Assembly: GCF_019059575.1 (NCBI RefSeq)
Contig: NW_024882324.1
Coordinates: 1 to 64,000 of the forward strand
From: Amphibalanus amphitrite
Taxonomy: Eukaryota > Arthropoda > Thecostraca > Balanomorpha > Balanidae
DNA: 64,000 nt
Reading direction: 5' to 3'
How positions within the stretch are numbered: the first letter of the stretch is position 1; every line of letters starts with the position of its first letter. The notes beneath the pieces were generated by a model. That model did not search any database. It was not told where the DNA came from and worked only from the letters and a program-made list of their open reading frames with translations. Of this stretch, positions 1 to 12,611 are shown piece by piece. Both the position numbers and the translations under genes were made by a program.

Positions 1-858
1 GGTTCACAAGACAGGTTTCATCCGCTGATTAAACGATATCACTAGTTGCTAGGAATATGGATGACATGTCTTTAGCTTTGTGCCTTGATATTAAGCGAAA
101 TGGATGGAAGCAATTTTGCTTCCCGACAGAAATATCTCCCGGTGGCATTTCGCCTAATGGTCTCGATTTAATGGGAGGTTGAACAGGGATACAGAATAAC
201 TAATAAACCCGGATCGTATATCACAATGCTGCGGGCCCGGGTAATTGCGGCACTTGGCCACCGCCAGCATATACGTTTGGTCCGGACTGGATGGATGAGA
301 TAAAATTATTCAAAACCGCAAAACATTATCACTTCGAGTTAAAAGTGGAGTGGATCTTTAAGATTTTATAGATAGGGCGCGGCAACAACTTCCTTGAAAC
401 AAATAGAGCTGCACTCAATCAGACATCTCCCCCAGTAAGGTTTTATTGATTCTCTGGTCATATAAAAATAGGCTGGTGCGAACTAGCCACCGTTCACGAG
501 CTCCAGAATCCCTTTACCGTGACGTCACCACGGCGGTAGAATCTCCCTTCACCCATATGCATGCATGCAAATCTCATCATCTTCCGAGCGAGCTGGAGAA
601 AAAAAAAACAAGGATTATGTGCCATCAAAAGTTGTACCAATGTAACAATGAGTTCACCTCATCACGATAAATGGGGCTGAAACAAAAAAAAAAATGGACT
701 ATATCGAGCCAAAATCAGCAATTCAAAAGACCCCCTCATTTGAACGTTAAGGGTTTTCTCTGATGACGTCACCACGGCGCCTTCATTTCCCTAGTGAACC
801 AACCTGAGTAGTAAAGGAATCTTGGTTGCAAACAACATCTGGATAGTTTGAACTTGTT
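1..858. other. Non-coding DNA upstream of the visible brp exons
   Basis: No exon was recognised. It is probably part of a long 5' intron of brp, because the first recognised exon at 4124 is internal to the protein. A short direct repeat holding a CRE/AP-1-like palindrome (TGACGTCACCACGGCG) occurs near 520-537 and 764-780, which suggests two related repeat fragments. The open frames here are short and low in complexity. Confidence 0.5.
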
Positions 859-862
859 TTAA

Positions 863-2049
863 CCCGGCAGGCGGTGGGCCTCCCGGCCACCTTCCGCACG
901 GTGGGGGGGGGGGGCATTTTTTGCCCCCCCCCGTATCTCCGAAATCACTGGACGGATCCGGAAAATTCAAACGGCGCTCGATAGCCCTGTCAAATATGTC
1001 GAGGGAAACCAAATTTCATTGACCTCGGGGTCACCGATGATGTCACAGGTCAGGTCAAAGATAAAATGTTTCACCGTTCACGGGGCTTCTAGGGAAAGCG
1101 CTGTAACACCGAGTAAAACGCATTTTGTCGAAAATCAGCGATAGTGCGTCAGTTGTCTAGTACATATGTTGCTATTAGAGGTCACTGGTCATACCAGGTC
1201 AGGTCACAGGTCAGGTCACCAAAGGTCACCAAGGGTCACCACATGAACCCAACTTTACTAAGGTTGTGCGATGCATGTTTTATGGCCAGTTTTTCATTTC
1301 CAGCTCAATGGTGTTGGTTATAAGACCATCAGGTACGGTTTAGGTCACTTTCTGGTGGAGGTCAGGTCAAGGCCAGGTCAAAAAGGTCAAATTTCAAAGT
1401 TGATATTTTTGCATAAAATGGGTATTGATTCGATGCAGCTTGTCACGGGGAGTCTAATGGTGGTCTTTGTTTTGTGCTACGAGGTTTAGAATTGCTAAAA
1501 ATTGAGTTTGAAAATTTGATGTAATCAATTTTGAACAGTTTTTTTCGCTATAACTTGGCCAAAAAAGAGGTATCGATACCAAATTTGGTATGTAGATAGA
1601 AGGGGGTAGGGACTATCACATATATTCCGTTTTTTCCGAAATTCAAAAACCTATGGATTTTTCGGCTATTATATTCAAAAAATCTATTTTTTAATTTTTG
1701 GGGATCAAAATCAAAAAAATTTGAAAATCGAAATAGCAGTTTTGTAGTCCTCTTGATTCCACACCTTTTATGTCTGAAACATTTTTCTGTATCTCTAAAG
1801 CTGTAGGCCTGACAGCTCTTCCTGCGAAACCTTTTTTTGGGTCGAAAATGGCAGAATTGACGTCACTCTGACGTCATTAGCGGCCAACCTATCATTGCCT
1901 TTGGAAAAAAATTAGTCACCATGTGCGCTAGCTACTCCCGGGAGGGTACTGAAAGTTTGGTGACCATCGGCGCAGCGGTTCTCGAGATATATCGAAAAAA
2001 CTAAAGGGGCGGCAAAAAAATGCCCCCCCCCCCCCCACCGCCTGGAAGG
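863..2049. mobile_element. TTAA-flanked non-autonomous element with G/C-run ends
   Basis: TTAA lies at 859-862 and again at 2050-2053. Inside them the left end reads CCCGGCAGGCGGTGGG and the right end, reverse-complemented, reads CCTTCCAGGCGGTGGG, so CAGGCGGTGG is shared. A G-run (about 902-913) sits near the left end and a C-run (about 2024-2037) near the right end. The interior has many GGTCA direct repeats (1180-1390) and no transposase frame. TTAA duplication with CCC-starting ends is the signature of the piggyBac superfamily. Assignment to that superfamily is inference from the ends alone. Confidence 0.65.
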
Positions 2050-2053
2050 TTAA

Positions 2054-2519
2054 AGGGACCCTCCCACCTTCAAAAAGTTTATGAATTGGCATGAAAGTGA
2101 TGTCGCTCGGTTCAGAAAGAGCGAAAACTAATATCTACCAAATTTCACCGAAAAATATTCACCGGTTTTCAAGATATTAGACTTTTACTTTTGTTTACTT
2201 TTTGGGATCTCCGCTGTTCCTAGCGACTTTATTTGAAAGTGCGGCATTTGTTGCGCGCAAAGCAGCATATACCACCGCGTGCTACAAAACGTTTTAGTCA
2301 AACATTTAACGGACGTTCGAAAGCCTGATGACGTCATCAGATTCCCGTAATGGTTAAGAGATAGGGACCACGCTGGTCCCACCCTGCAAGTAAAGGGAAG
2401 AAATTTCTTGAACACCATAAAGCTGCGGGGGTTGCGACCAGGATAAATGGTGGTTTCTGAGCCTGGCCGCAAACTTGGCTATCTCAACTCAAAACTAATG
2501 TTAAGGTGGGAGGGTCCCT
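2054..2519. mobile_element. Short TTAA-flanked MITE
   Basis: Perfect 17-bp terminal inverted repeats (AGGGACCCTCCCACCTT at the left, its complement at 2503-2519) are bounded by TTAA at 2050-2053 and 2520-2523. It shares its left TTAA with the right end of the element at 863-2049, as expected if one element inserted into the duplicated target of the other. No coding capacity is seen. It includes a CRE-like TGACGTCA near 2330. Confidence 0.65.
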
Positions 2520-2523
2520 TTAA

Positions 2524-3596
2524 ACATGCATGACGACGCAGAGCGAAACTGATAACGAAACAGAACAAATTTCAGAAAGCTGCTGTTAAAAGTGTTCGAA
2601 AAACCGGAGGTAAAATTTGTCTCCGTAAGGTACGATTTAAAATTCAAGCGTAAGCTCAAATGTGATAAAGTACATAAACCCTAAACGCGCACCCTGTATC
2701 GACAATTACATGGTGTGCCAGCCATCTTTTATCTCAATAGATTGGGAATAGACGCGCTCTTCAACCGAACAAGCAAGTGAGGGTGTAATTAATGATTCAC
2801 GTTTTTGCACGTCCTTACAAACGATTCACGTTATTGCATTTCCTCAGGCAAAGAAGAGGAGCGGTTAATGTATCAACAACTTCAGTCAGCGTCACAAAAA
2901 CAGGTAAGTCAGCGATAAAGGTGGTCGATAATCCACCGTCCACCCTTATCTGAAAGAGCCGTACGATTTTCAGCTTACCACTTCTCGGGTGCGCATTGTT
3001 CGCTATGTGTGTGCGTGTGGCCTCTGCCCGCCGTGTGTGTGTGTGGGGGGGGGGGCAGCTGCCCACTGGCCGTCTCTGGCTGCTGCCCACTACTGGGGGC
3101 AGTCCAGCATCCACCCTGTGTGCGTGGAGCCACTGCCTGCTAGCCGCCGCCCGCCACTGCATTAACCATGACGCGCGGTGCGCGGCGGTCGGTCGGCGGC
3201 ACGGACGGCGTGAACGGGCACCGTCATGGGCCAGGACACGCCATCGGGGAGTGGGCACCGGCGAGGGCCGTGACACGCCATCAGGGAGTGGGCACCGGCG
3301 AGGGCCGTGAGGCGGGAGAGGGGGAGGGGGAGACGCCGGCGCCGACCCTTTTTATGAACGTCGGTCCTCGAAGTTCTCAGGATATCCGGTGGCCACTTCA
3401 GTCCACGGGCTTGCTAACACATGGAAACAATTTTAGGAATCGGATTGCATCGTGACTGACAGTATCTGAGGAGTCCGTGGGTTGTAAAATTCCCCATACG
3501 AACGGTGGGGAAATAGTGGCGAACGAGTAACCTGGGCGCCGTTTTAAGTCGACAGTCACTAAAGCGCGGAGTGGACTCCCCATCCCCTCCCCTATA
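2524..3596. other. Non-coding DNA with GC-rich low-complexity centre
   Basis: No exon was recognised. The stretch contains a GT microsatellite followed by a G-run near 3038-3056 and GC-rich sequence from 2990 to 3360. The open frames on both strands here are compositionally biased and match no family I know. It is probably brp intron. Confidence 0.4.
3234..3310. repeat. Two-copy 38-bp tandem repeat
   Basis: A unit of about 38 bp containing CGCCATC(G/A)GGGAGTGGGCACC and GGCGAGGGCCGTGA occurs twice in direct succession with very few differences. This is a small GC-rich minisatellite in the presumed intron upstream of the acceptor array. Confidence 0.6.
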
Positions 3597-4140
3597 GTTT
3601 GATGACGCGTGGGCAGATGTCCGAACTTCTCTGCCTCCCTACACCCCGCAGTTTGATGACGCGCAGGCTGCTCTTCAGTTCGATGACGCGCGGACTAACC
3701 CCCCCCCCCCCGCAGTTTGATGACGCGCGGGCTGCTCCTCAGTTTGATGACGCGCGGACTAACCCCCCCCCCCCCCGCAGTTTGATGACGCGCGGGCTGC
3801 TCCTCAGTTTGATGACGCGCGGACTATCACCCTCAGTTTGATAACGCGCAGACTATCCCTGGCAGTTTGATGACGCGCGGACTAACCCCCCCCCCCCCCG
3901 CAGTTTGATGACGCGCGGGCTGCTCCTCAGTTTGATGACGCGCGGACTATCACCCTCAGTTTGATAACGCGCAGACTATCCCCGGCAGTTTGATGACGCG
4001 CGGACTATCCCCCTCCCCTCCCCCCAGTTCGATGACGCGCGGACTATCCCCGGCAGTTTGATGACGCGCGGACTATCCCCCTCCCCTCCCCCAGTTCGAT
4101 GACGCGCGGACTATCCCCGGCAGTTTGATGACGCGCGGAC
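3597..4140 (+). repeat. 17-copy minisatellite of a 3' splice acceptor plus exon start
   Basis: About seventeen copies of the core CAGTTTGATGACGCGCGGAC follow each other, separated by pyrimidine-rich spacers of variable length (runs of C, or CTATCCCCGG). The last copy (4121-4140) is continuous with the first recognised brp exon, so the core reads as cag | TTT GAT GAC GCG CGG AC, the end of the intron plus the first 17 coding bases. Nearly every copy is thus a potential 3' splice site with its own polypyrimidine tract. A higher-order unit of about 122 bp repeats at roughly 3840 and 3962. Confidence 0.85.
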
Positions 4141-4291
4141 CGAGATCCAGCGCCGAGACCAGGAGATCGTGGCGCTGACGGCCAAGATGAAGACGCTGGA
4201 GGAGCAGCACCACGATTACCAGCGGCACATCACCGTGCTCAAGGAGTCGCTCTGCGCCAAGGAGGAGCACTACAACATGCTCCAGGCCGAT
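4124..4291 (+). CDS. brp: brp exon A
   Basis: Encodes FDDARTEIQRRDQEI to KEEHYNMLQAD (56 residues), the conserved ELKS/CAST core. The acceptor is CAG at 4121-4123, the last copy of the repeat array. The neighbouring upstream acceptor (exon from 4095) is 29 bases away and would shift the frame into a stop, so 4124 is preferred. The donor GTCAGT starts at 4292. The exon ends in phase 0. The exact 5' edge is the least certain boundary of the gene. Confidence 0.82.
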
Positions 4292-7200
4292 GTCAGTACC
4301 GGAGCCCACACTGTCCTAATCGGATCAACGCGCGGCCTTGAATTTCGCTCCAGGACCGGAGAACATAGGCCTATAAGGGGCTTATCTCGGTTTTTGAAAA
4401 TCGGAAAATATATCTGATGTTTAAGCTCAATGTCGAGGCCCACGTGCAGGTTTCGACATCCATTTGGTACGATGCATTGCTATTTATATCTATTTTAGGC
4501 TATGTGCCCCTCGGTCAAAGCTTTTTCTCGGTGATAAGGGAATAACTTGAGTTATGCATTCTATAGCTTATTGGCAGATATCTAGCTTCATTTCATAAAA
4601 AGTCCCGCCATATGCGTCTGGAGACGAGACTGACCTCCACGCTACCCTCGTCAGGTGGAAGAGCTCCGCCAGCGACTGGAGGAGAAGAACCGCACCATCG
4701 AGAAGAAGACGCAGGCGGCTCTGCAGGCCGGACAGGAGCGCAGTCGACTCAGCAGCGAGCTCAACGAGACCAGAGACCACCTGGACATCAAGGACCGCAA
4801 AATCAACGTACTCCAGAGGAAGGTCAGTCATCACGGCGCTCGACACAATAGAAAATCATGTATCTGACATTTCCGATTTATGTTTCTGCAGCAGCTTGAT
4901 TTATTATTCAATTTTCTTTCGTGCAATTCCAATTTACGACGTAACGAGACAAAGAAGTCCTCGGCAGAGGGAAAGGAATAGATAATTGCTTGTGTAGTCT
5001 GTTCAACATTTGGTACGGAACACAGAGCCGGACCTAGAAAACAGATGACATGAATTGTCAAATCTGCCACAGATTTGTGATCAGTGGCAGGACAAAATGG
5101 GTGATATCAAACATGCACTAGATGAGTGATAACTCACGAGCCCGTATTACGACACACGACGTATAGGACAGACGCGTGACATGGGGTATAGGATCGGTGT
5201 GCGACAGTAATTGGGTCTGTGTCACAGGACGGGAAATCAGACGGATGACAGGACTGCATCTTAACTCGTAGCCCTATCGATCCGCACTCAGGGACTCAGC
5301 TGCTTGATCTTTGGATAAAATCCATTTGATTTTTTATTTAACACCGTATCATATTTGACTCAGAAATCTACGTACAAGCATTCAATAAAGTTGATATCCT
5401 CGAGCATATCGTGAAATATGGATGGCTTCGACGCGTTGGCTGTGACTTTCATTTCACCATGTTATATAATAGTGGCAAGACTCGGTCCTTTCAAACTCAT
5501 GTTGGGCTCTTCGACGAGCATAACTCTGCTATATGAGGGAAACTTCCCGCATGGATGGCGTTGCTTTAAAGGACACGCTATTTTTGACAGAGTTTCGTTC
5601 CTCTGACGTTGACTGCCGCAGGCAATCCCCTCCGTACTCTTTCTCTCCCATTCTCACCCCTCTCTCTCTCTCTCCCCGCAGGTGGAGAACCTGGAGGAGC
5701 TGCTGAAGGAGAAGGATAACCAGGTGGACATGGCCCGCTCCCGATTAACCGCCGTCCAGGCGCACCACACCAGCTCGGAGGGCGCGCTCAGCTCCCTCGA
5801 GGAGGCCATCAGCGACCGCGACAAGCAGATCACCCAGCTGCGCGAGCAGCGCGACCGCGCCGAGCAGGACCGCGCCCAGGAGCGCGAGCTGCACGAGCGA
5901 GAGCTGGCCGAATACAAGCTGAAGCTGCACGCGCTGGAGACCGAGCTGGAGAAGCTGCAGGTGCGGCTGGAGCGCGCCCAGACCGAAAAGGCCAAACTGG
6001 AGGCCAAGCTGGAGACATCCCAGCAGGAACTGGGCAAGGCCAAGGCGGAGCTGGACAAGGTTCAGGGCGACGTCGGCAGCCGCTCGCACGAGGTCGAGTC
6101 GAGCAAACAGAAGCTGACCAAGCTGGAGCTGGAGACGGACAGACTGAGGGCGGAGAACGACCGGCTGCGGTTCGACCTCGAGCGGGAGCGAGAGCGGACC
6201 GAGAGGGACAGAGAGCGGGAGAGGGAGAGGGACCGCGACCGGGACCGGGAGCGGGACAGAGATCGGATGGACCGCGATCCCAGAGATCCGCGTGATCCGC
6301 GAGATCCTCGAGACCCACGCGATCCGCGGGATCCGCGCGACTCCCGGGATTCACGCGACTGGGAGCGATCCACGACCCCCGTGTACAACCCGCAGCGCGA
6401 GCGGCACATGAGCGGCAGTCTGGCCGCCTCGCTGGAGATCGAGCGCCTCCAGGAGCGGCTGGAGAAGTCGCAGGCCGAGCTGCGGCGCGCCCAGACCGAG
6501 CTGCGCATGTACCAGAACGACAACGACCGCGTGCAGGTGGAGGTCGAGCAGCTGCAGGAGAAGGTGGAAAAGTCCTCCGGCGAGATCTATCGGCTGAAGA
6601 CGCGCCTAGAGAACGCCCAGAGCGAGAAGGACTGCCTCCAGGAGGAGTACGACCGCTCGCAGATGATCCTGGCGCGCATCATGACCGACAAGGACCGCTC
6701 GCAGAGCGAGGCCGACAAGCTGAAGGAGGAGCTGGAGCGGTCGCAGCAGACGCTCGGCCGCACCCAGATCACCCAGGAGAAGACGCAGAACGAGCTGGAC
6801 AAGGCGCAGATGGAGCTGGATCAGCTGCAGGAGAAGCTCGACAGGACCACCGGCGAGCTGCGCAGGGTAAGTGGTCAGCGCCTTGTCTCGGTGAGATGGT
6901 GCGGTAGGCTTTTCAAAGATGTGTAACGTGTGTATTGGTACGCTTTCGCTCGTGACACTGCTCAATCAGACATACTCCCTGCAATTATCTAAACAAGCAG
7001 AGGAATCGTAACAAAAATATGCGAGTAAGCAGGACATAACCTATGTCTATTGGCCTCTATAAGATTTGGCTATTTCTGACATACAAGAAACAAATTGGAG
7101 CGTAAAACATATACAACCATTTTTGTAACAACATTTCTCTGTAACCTCCAGTTCTTTACGTTCGCTGCTGTTTTCGTGGCTGTGACTCCCGACATTCCCC

Positions 7201-10200
7201 TCAGCTCCAGGCGGAGCGCGAGCAGGCGATCTGCGACATGGACCTGCTGCAGGCGCAGGTGGACAAGACGCTCGGACAGTCGACCCGCATGCAGCGCGAC
7301 AAGGAGGCCGTCGAGACGGAGCTCAGCAAGCTCAAGGACAAGTACGACAAGGCCCAGGTCAGTGAGGAGAGTCTGCTCAGTCCCAGCGAGGTGGCGGCGG
7401 GACGATGGCACGTGCTCGCCGACTGAGAGCCAGACATGCATTTTTAATAACAGACCCCACCGCCTGCATTAAGTCTCTGTCAGCTGCACTGCACTCGTTA
7501 AATAACTCCCCCCATGAGGCTGTCGGCGCGGCCTGGCGCGGCGTGTCACAAAAGGCAGAGCCGTTTTCAACTGTCGGGGGCCATTCGTTGGACTTTGGAC
7601 TGCGGCTGACGTCCCACCGACATGAATCTGGGAATTCTTTGACGTCCAGCCTATCGAGTTCAGATCCGGCTTCAATAGTTTGGCCGCCGCGGCAGACCTG
7701 CCCACAGCTGGTCCGAATTATTTTCGTGGTATGGGGTGCAGGCCCCCGTGTTACATCCGTGAGCCGATTAGGAGCAGTCGGGTACACTGTAATACGTACT
7801 CAGTATCAGCATCTCATCTGCATATGTTAGCGGGGATGCACTTGGGGAGGACAGAGACGAGGAAGCACACCGGATATCGCTCGCGTCAACTGAAAGGCTG
7901 TTGAGAGCGTTGATACAATTGATAAACTGTATGTTCTGATGCCTGTATATACGAGTAGATTGGTGGTATTGATTAGCATGTTTCTCCTCGACGCGTAGCA
8001 GCTACCGTTGGCTCAGCTCTGACTTCTGATTCAACCTGTAATCTAAATCCATGACAAGTATCAGCCGATTGATCAGCGAACGTCACAACTGGACCATTTA
8101 AACCGAACTATGCGGTAACACCTGTTGAGCCACGTTAACTAATGAAATTCCAAAGAGCGAGGCTCGAAACTCCGGGAATAGTTAGTGTCCCTCGGCCGTG
8201 CTCTCTGCAGCGACCTTCAGGTGTAGGCGCCACACACTCAGCGAAGAAACTGCTGGAAGTTTGACGGAAGAAACCGCTGTAAATTTAACGATGGTCATAT
8301 CGGACAAAGAACGGACATGAGCGCTGGATTCTCAGCCCGTCTAGACGGAGTTCGCAGAACCGCATTACCAGGCTCACTTCATGAGGACGAAGTTGTGCAT
8401 TAGTCTTCAACAGCTCACCTACTTACACGTTGACAGGTGGCCTTTAAACTCCAAACACTGAAGGTCACTTGTTACTGAAAATTAATTTACCGTGTGAACG
8501 GTACAAAAGACACATCAAGTTATGCACAAGCAACACAAGCTAACTGAGCTTCTGAAATTACTTAGTTCAAACTCATTATTATTCAATCAGTCAATGAACG
8601 TTCTAATTCCATGTCAACTAGTGCTATGTCGTATGCATTCTAGCCTCAATTATTTCATAAAATAAGCGATAAATAACGATCCAACGAATACCTACCTTCG
8701 GCTCTTGGTGTGATAGCCGCGCTTTTCACACTTGCGCCCCATTAAATCACGCTCTGACAATTTATGAAATAAAACCTCATCCAATGTGCTGCGATACATC
8801 AAGTGTGCTGAAATCCCCGGCCACAGACCTGCGCTGCAGGCTGTGATAGTGAAAATGCGCCCCGAAGTCCCGCCCCCACCTTGCCATCCGTTCCAGTCAT
8901 CAGTCACCTATCTCATTTTCGCTCCTTTGACGTTAATTGGTTTTCACGTGTCTCGGAACGCCAATAAAGGTCTTCTTAATCGGTTTCCGTGCCTACTTGA
9001 ATGATCAGAAATAGCAATGCGAATGTCTATTTATGCTTTATCTGCGTACCCTGTTATCACTAACTAAAGAAAAATCTGCCACACTTAGCAAAAATCCTAG
9101 CGCCTTAGCTTGCTCTCCATCTCCTGCAGCCCAGCCAGTCGCCAACCCTGCTGGTTTTACTACCGCTCTCGTCTAGCGACCGTCTCCTCCTCTGCCGTTC
9201 GGCCCGTTTGTTTCCCGGCCTGTCGCCGCCGGGCCCACCGAGCCCTGCAGGTCGCTCGGCTCAGCCGGCAGCGGCAGCGAGCGTCTCGGCAGGCCTCTAT
9301 CGGCTGCCCGACCGCCGCCGGCCGGGGCGGGGGCGGGGGCGGCCGGGGCGCTGCATCGACCCAGTGGAGGGTCAACGGCGTTAACTGGCCGCCCGGCCCG
9401 CCGCCTACCACCCGCCGTTCGCCGCCCGCCGCCCGCTGCTGCTGCGTTTAACGGGTGGAGAAAGAGTATATTGCTCTGAGAGTGTGTAAGCTGAAAATGC
9501 CTCAATAATGTCCGGACCACGCAACACTCCTGCAGTAAGCCATGGAACTCACGCCGCGCTGTCCCCGTGCAGAAGTGCCAGAGTTTATTGCCGAGGATTA
9601 CGGCGTGCATTACCTGTGGGGTCTGTAAATGATCATAATCCATCACTTGTTAACGCCCGCCTAATCTAGCCAGATTTACGGAAGTCATGCACTGGCATGA
9701 ATGCCGCCATCAGCCGCGCATAAAATGAAATAACTTGAGCGTGTAATAGAGACAAGTGAACGGGTTTAGGACGGAGAACTGCAGTTTTTTAGGACAAGTA
9801 TGTACTTTGTAGACTTTGTGAGGACTATGTATGCTGTCGGTATCTCAGGAACAGCTGGCCGCATACTGCCGGATACGGCAGACCCTCACCCCCTGTTCTG
9901 GCCACCGCCTGCCGCCCGCCCCTCAGGGTCAGCTGGCCGGGAGCTGCGGATACGGTGTGTAGCTCCCCATCCCTCTCACCCCTGCCTGCCGCCCGTGCCC
10001 CTCAGGGTCAGCTGGCGCGCGTGCTGAAGGAGAAGGAGGCCGTGGAGATGGACCTGCTGAAACAGTCGGAGCGGGTCGAGCTGCTGCAGAGCCAGCAGGC
10101 CAAGGCGCTGAGGGACCGGGACACCGTGCAGACCGAGATGGACCTGCTCCGCGAGAAACTGGACAAAAACTCCGCACTCATACAGAAACTGCAGGTAAGC

Positions 10201-12538
10201 CACGGGCAGGTAAACATTTCACAGAGAGGTCAATCACAAGTGAATGGGAACAACAACTAGCATATCCTCCAGTCTTCAATTAGGTACTTCTTACAAATCT
10301 TTTAGGAATTATCCAGCTTAACTTATTCAGGTTCACGAGAAAGCTATTAGGTAACATAAGATGCTAACTATACACCAGATATACACTCTCCGTCTAAAAA
10401 TCCCAGCGTTCCGGCTGTTCCGACGCACTGTCGCGTCGGTCCGACAGACGTCTGGTGAGGGAGGGGGCGTCTGCCGCTCCAGGCGCGGTCTTATCTGACA
10501 CATTTATTCACCGGGAGGCCGCCGCTCGCCGGAAACACCGCCACGTTCTGCGAACCACTGCCGGGTGGCCAACTCACCAGGCCGTTTCTGTCCGATAATG
10601 TCACTGAGCCGGTGCCGCGGTGAATTACTGTGACTGTGCCCCGTGACCCGCGGAGGTGAGCCAACTGTCCTTGGCGGCAGTCTGACGGCCTCCTCCCCCG
10701 CCCCCCGCCGCAGATCGAGAAGGAGGACAGGAGCTCCGAGCTGGAGCACCTGCGGGAGAAACTGGAGAAGAACCAGCTGCTCATCTCGCGGCTGCAGGAG
10801 GAAAAGGAGACGGCGCACCGCGAGAACGAGCGACTGCTGGAGAAATACGACCGGTGAGACGGCGGCAGAGGTGGAGACCGGTGTGCTCCCGCCGGCCGCT
10901 GGGCTCGGTGGAAGCAGATGGAGCACCATCCTCCAACATTGGAATTAAGAACCCTTGCATTAATTGAGCAAAAAGTTGGAAATGCATCCGATTCAATGGT
11001 TTACTTTGAATATTAGTTCACTAGAATGTTGTCATAATAGCATCAGCTATAGGACTGCAGAGTTTATTTCAAAGCTTCACACTGTCCGAAACCTCCTTCT
11101 TGCTTTCTTGCTTTCGATTCATTAACTTTTATAAATCGCACCCCTTGAAATTAGCTCAAGTTTGAGTACTAGTTTTACGGATTGTATGCTGAACCGTTTC
11201 CCCCTTTGATTTGAAAGTGTAAAGATTGTCTGTGTTATCATTATGCATTTATTTAGTCCACAAATCTACCTATTTTTTAAACTTTTTTTCAAAGCACGAT
11301 TGAAAATTGTTTTCTTCTTCGCTTATTAATTTGCATATCAATTACGTATTTCTTGCAAAAAAAAAAAATGCAACTTCTTTTTACCGATAGTTAGCAATTA
11401 GCATTATACTCCATGCCCTCCACCCTATAGTTAAAACCCCGGCACGTTAGATTTTTGTGGTCATTTGTAGTGAAAACAGCCTACTTAGGGGCATGTCAAG
11501 ACGCTGGGTACTGTCTGAACACGGCCCTTTTGCACGCTGCCCAGAGTGACCCAAAGCCGGTTCGTGTCTGAACGTTTGTGTGTCAGCCTGGTCGGCACGC
11601 CTCCTGCGATCAATGACCACGTTTCCATGGGCATCACTGATCCGGATCAGTAAAAATGGATTAGCTAATCCAGTATAGTTAGACAACATATGAAAATGAA
11701 AATAAGGGATTAACTGATTATATAAGCCTAATCCACTTGGAATCATATCATGTAACGAAAAGTTCGAGAAATATAATACGATACCAGTATAACGCCTTTT
11801 GGGGCGACTAACGGAGCGAGCGAGAGGGTGGGCCTTGCACGTGCGAAATTGCGAGGGGGTACCTCCAACTGACTTGTGCACGGCACGCTACTAACTGGTC
11901 TCTAGCGATGTGCCAAATTTGGGCACAATCGGCCCAGCCGTTCTCGAGATCTGGAAGCGGCACCCTGCACGTGCGCACGTGCAAAATGGGTCCCAACTGA
12001 CTTGTGCACGGCACCCTACTAACCGGTCCCTAACCGTGTACCAAATTTGAGCGCAATCGGTCCGGCCGTTCTCGAGATCTGGAAACGACCCCTGCACGTG
12101 CGCACGTGCAGCGGCACCCCAACTCTGGCACATGGATATGCAGTGCCTAGTGGGTGCCTACCTACATGCCAACTTTCAGCGCAATCGGCCAAGTAGTTAC
12201 CGAGATATTGCAACAATTACAAAAGTGACACCTCTTCGTTTTGCACGTGGCACGTGCATAAGGGGTCACCCACATGCATCGGGAATAGTCCAATACTTGG
12301 TAGAAGGAATGAAGCTACCCTACAAAAATTACCGCGTGTAAATCGGTCAAGTGGTTGCTGAGATATAAGCCTCGCAAAAGCGTGACCACGGCCGGCCGGC
12401 CGGCCGGCCGGCCGGCCGCTCATACTCAGAAATTTCCGTTAATCTAAGGAAAGACTACGCTCGCTTCGCTCGCTCCGTAATAAATTTGCTGATCCGAATC
12501 AGTGATGCCCATGGAAACGGGGTCAATGTCTGTTCGTG

Positions 12539-12611
<73 letters not shown>

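Noticed and set aside
1180-1390. AGGTCA direct repeats as a real hormone-response enhancer
   Set aside because: The same motif fills many elements across the window, so it is better explained as repeat content; function is kept only as a hypothesis.
3597-4140. CRISPR-like array
   Set aside because: Repeats with short variable spacers, but the unit is an exon boundary in eukaryotic DNA, the spacers are C-runs, and no cas gene exists.
5654-6965. Long open frames on the - strand and in other + frames opposite brp exon C (and likewise opposite exon G, 14496-17109)
   Set aside because: They are shadows of the GC-rich, heptad-repeated coding strand; their Leu/Arg/Ser-rich proteins have no family resemblance and the true frame is fixed by splice sites and homology.
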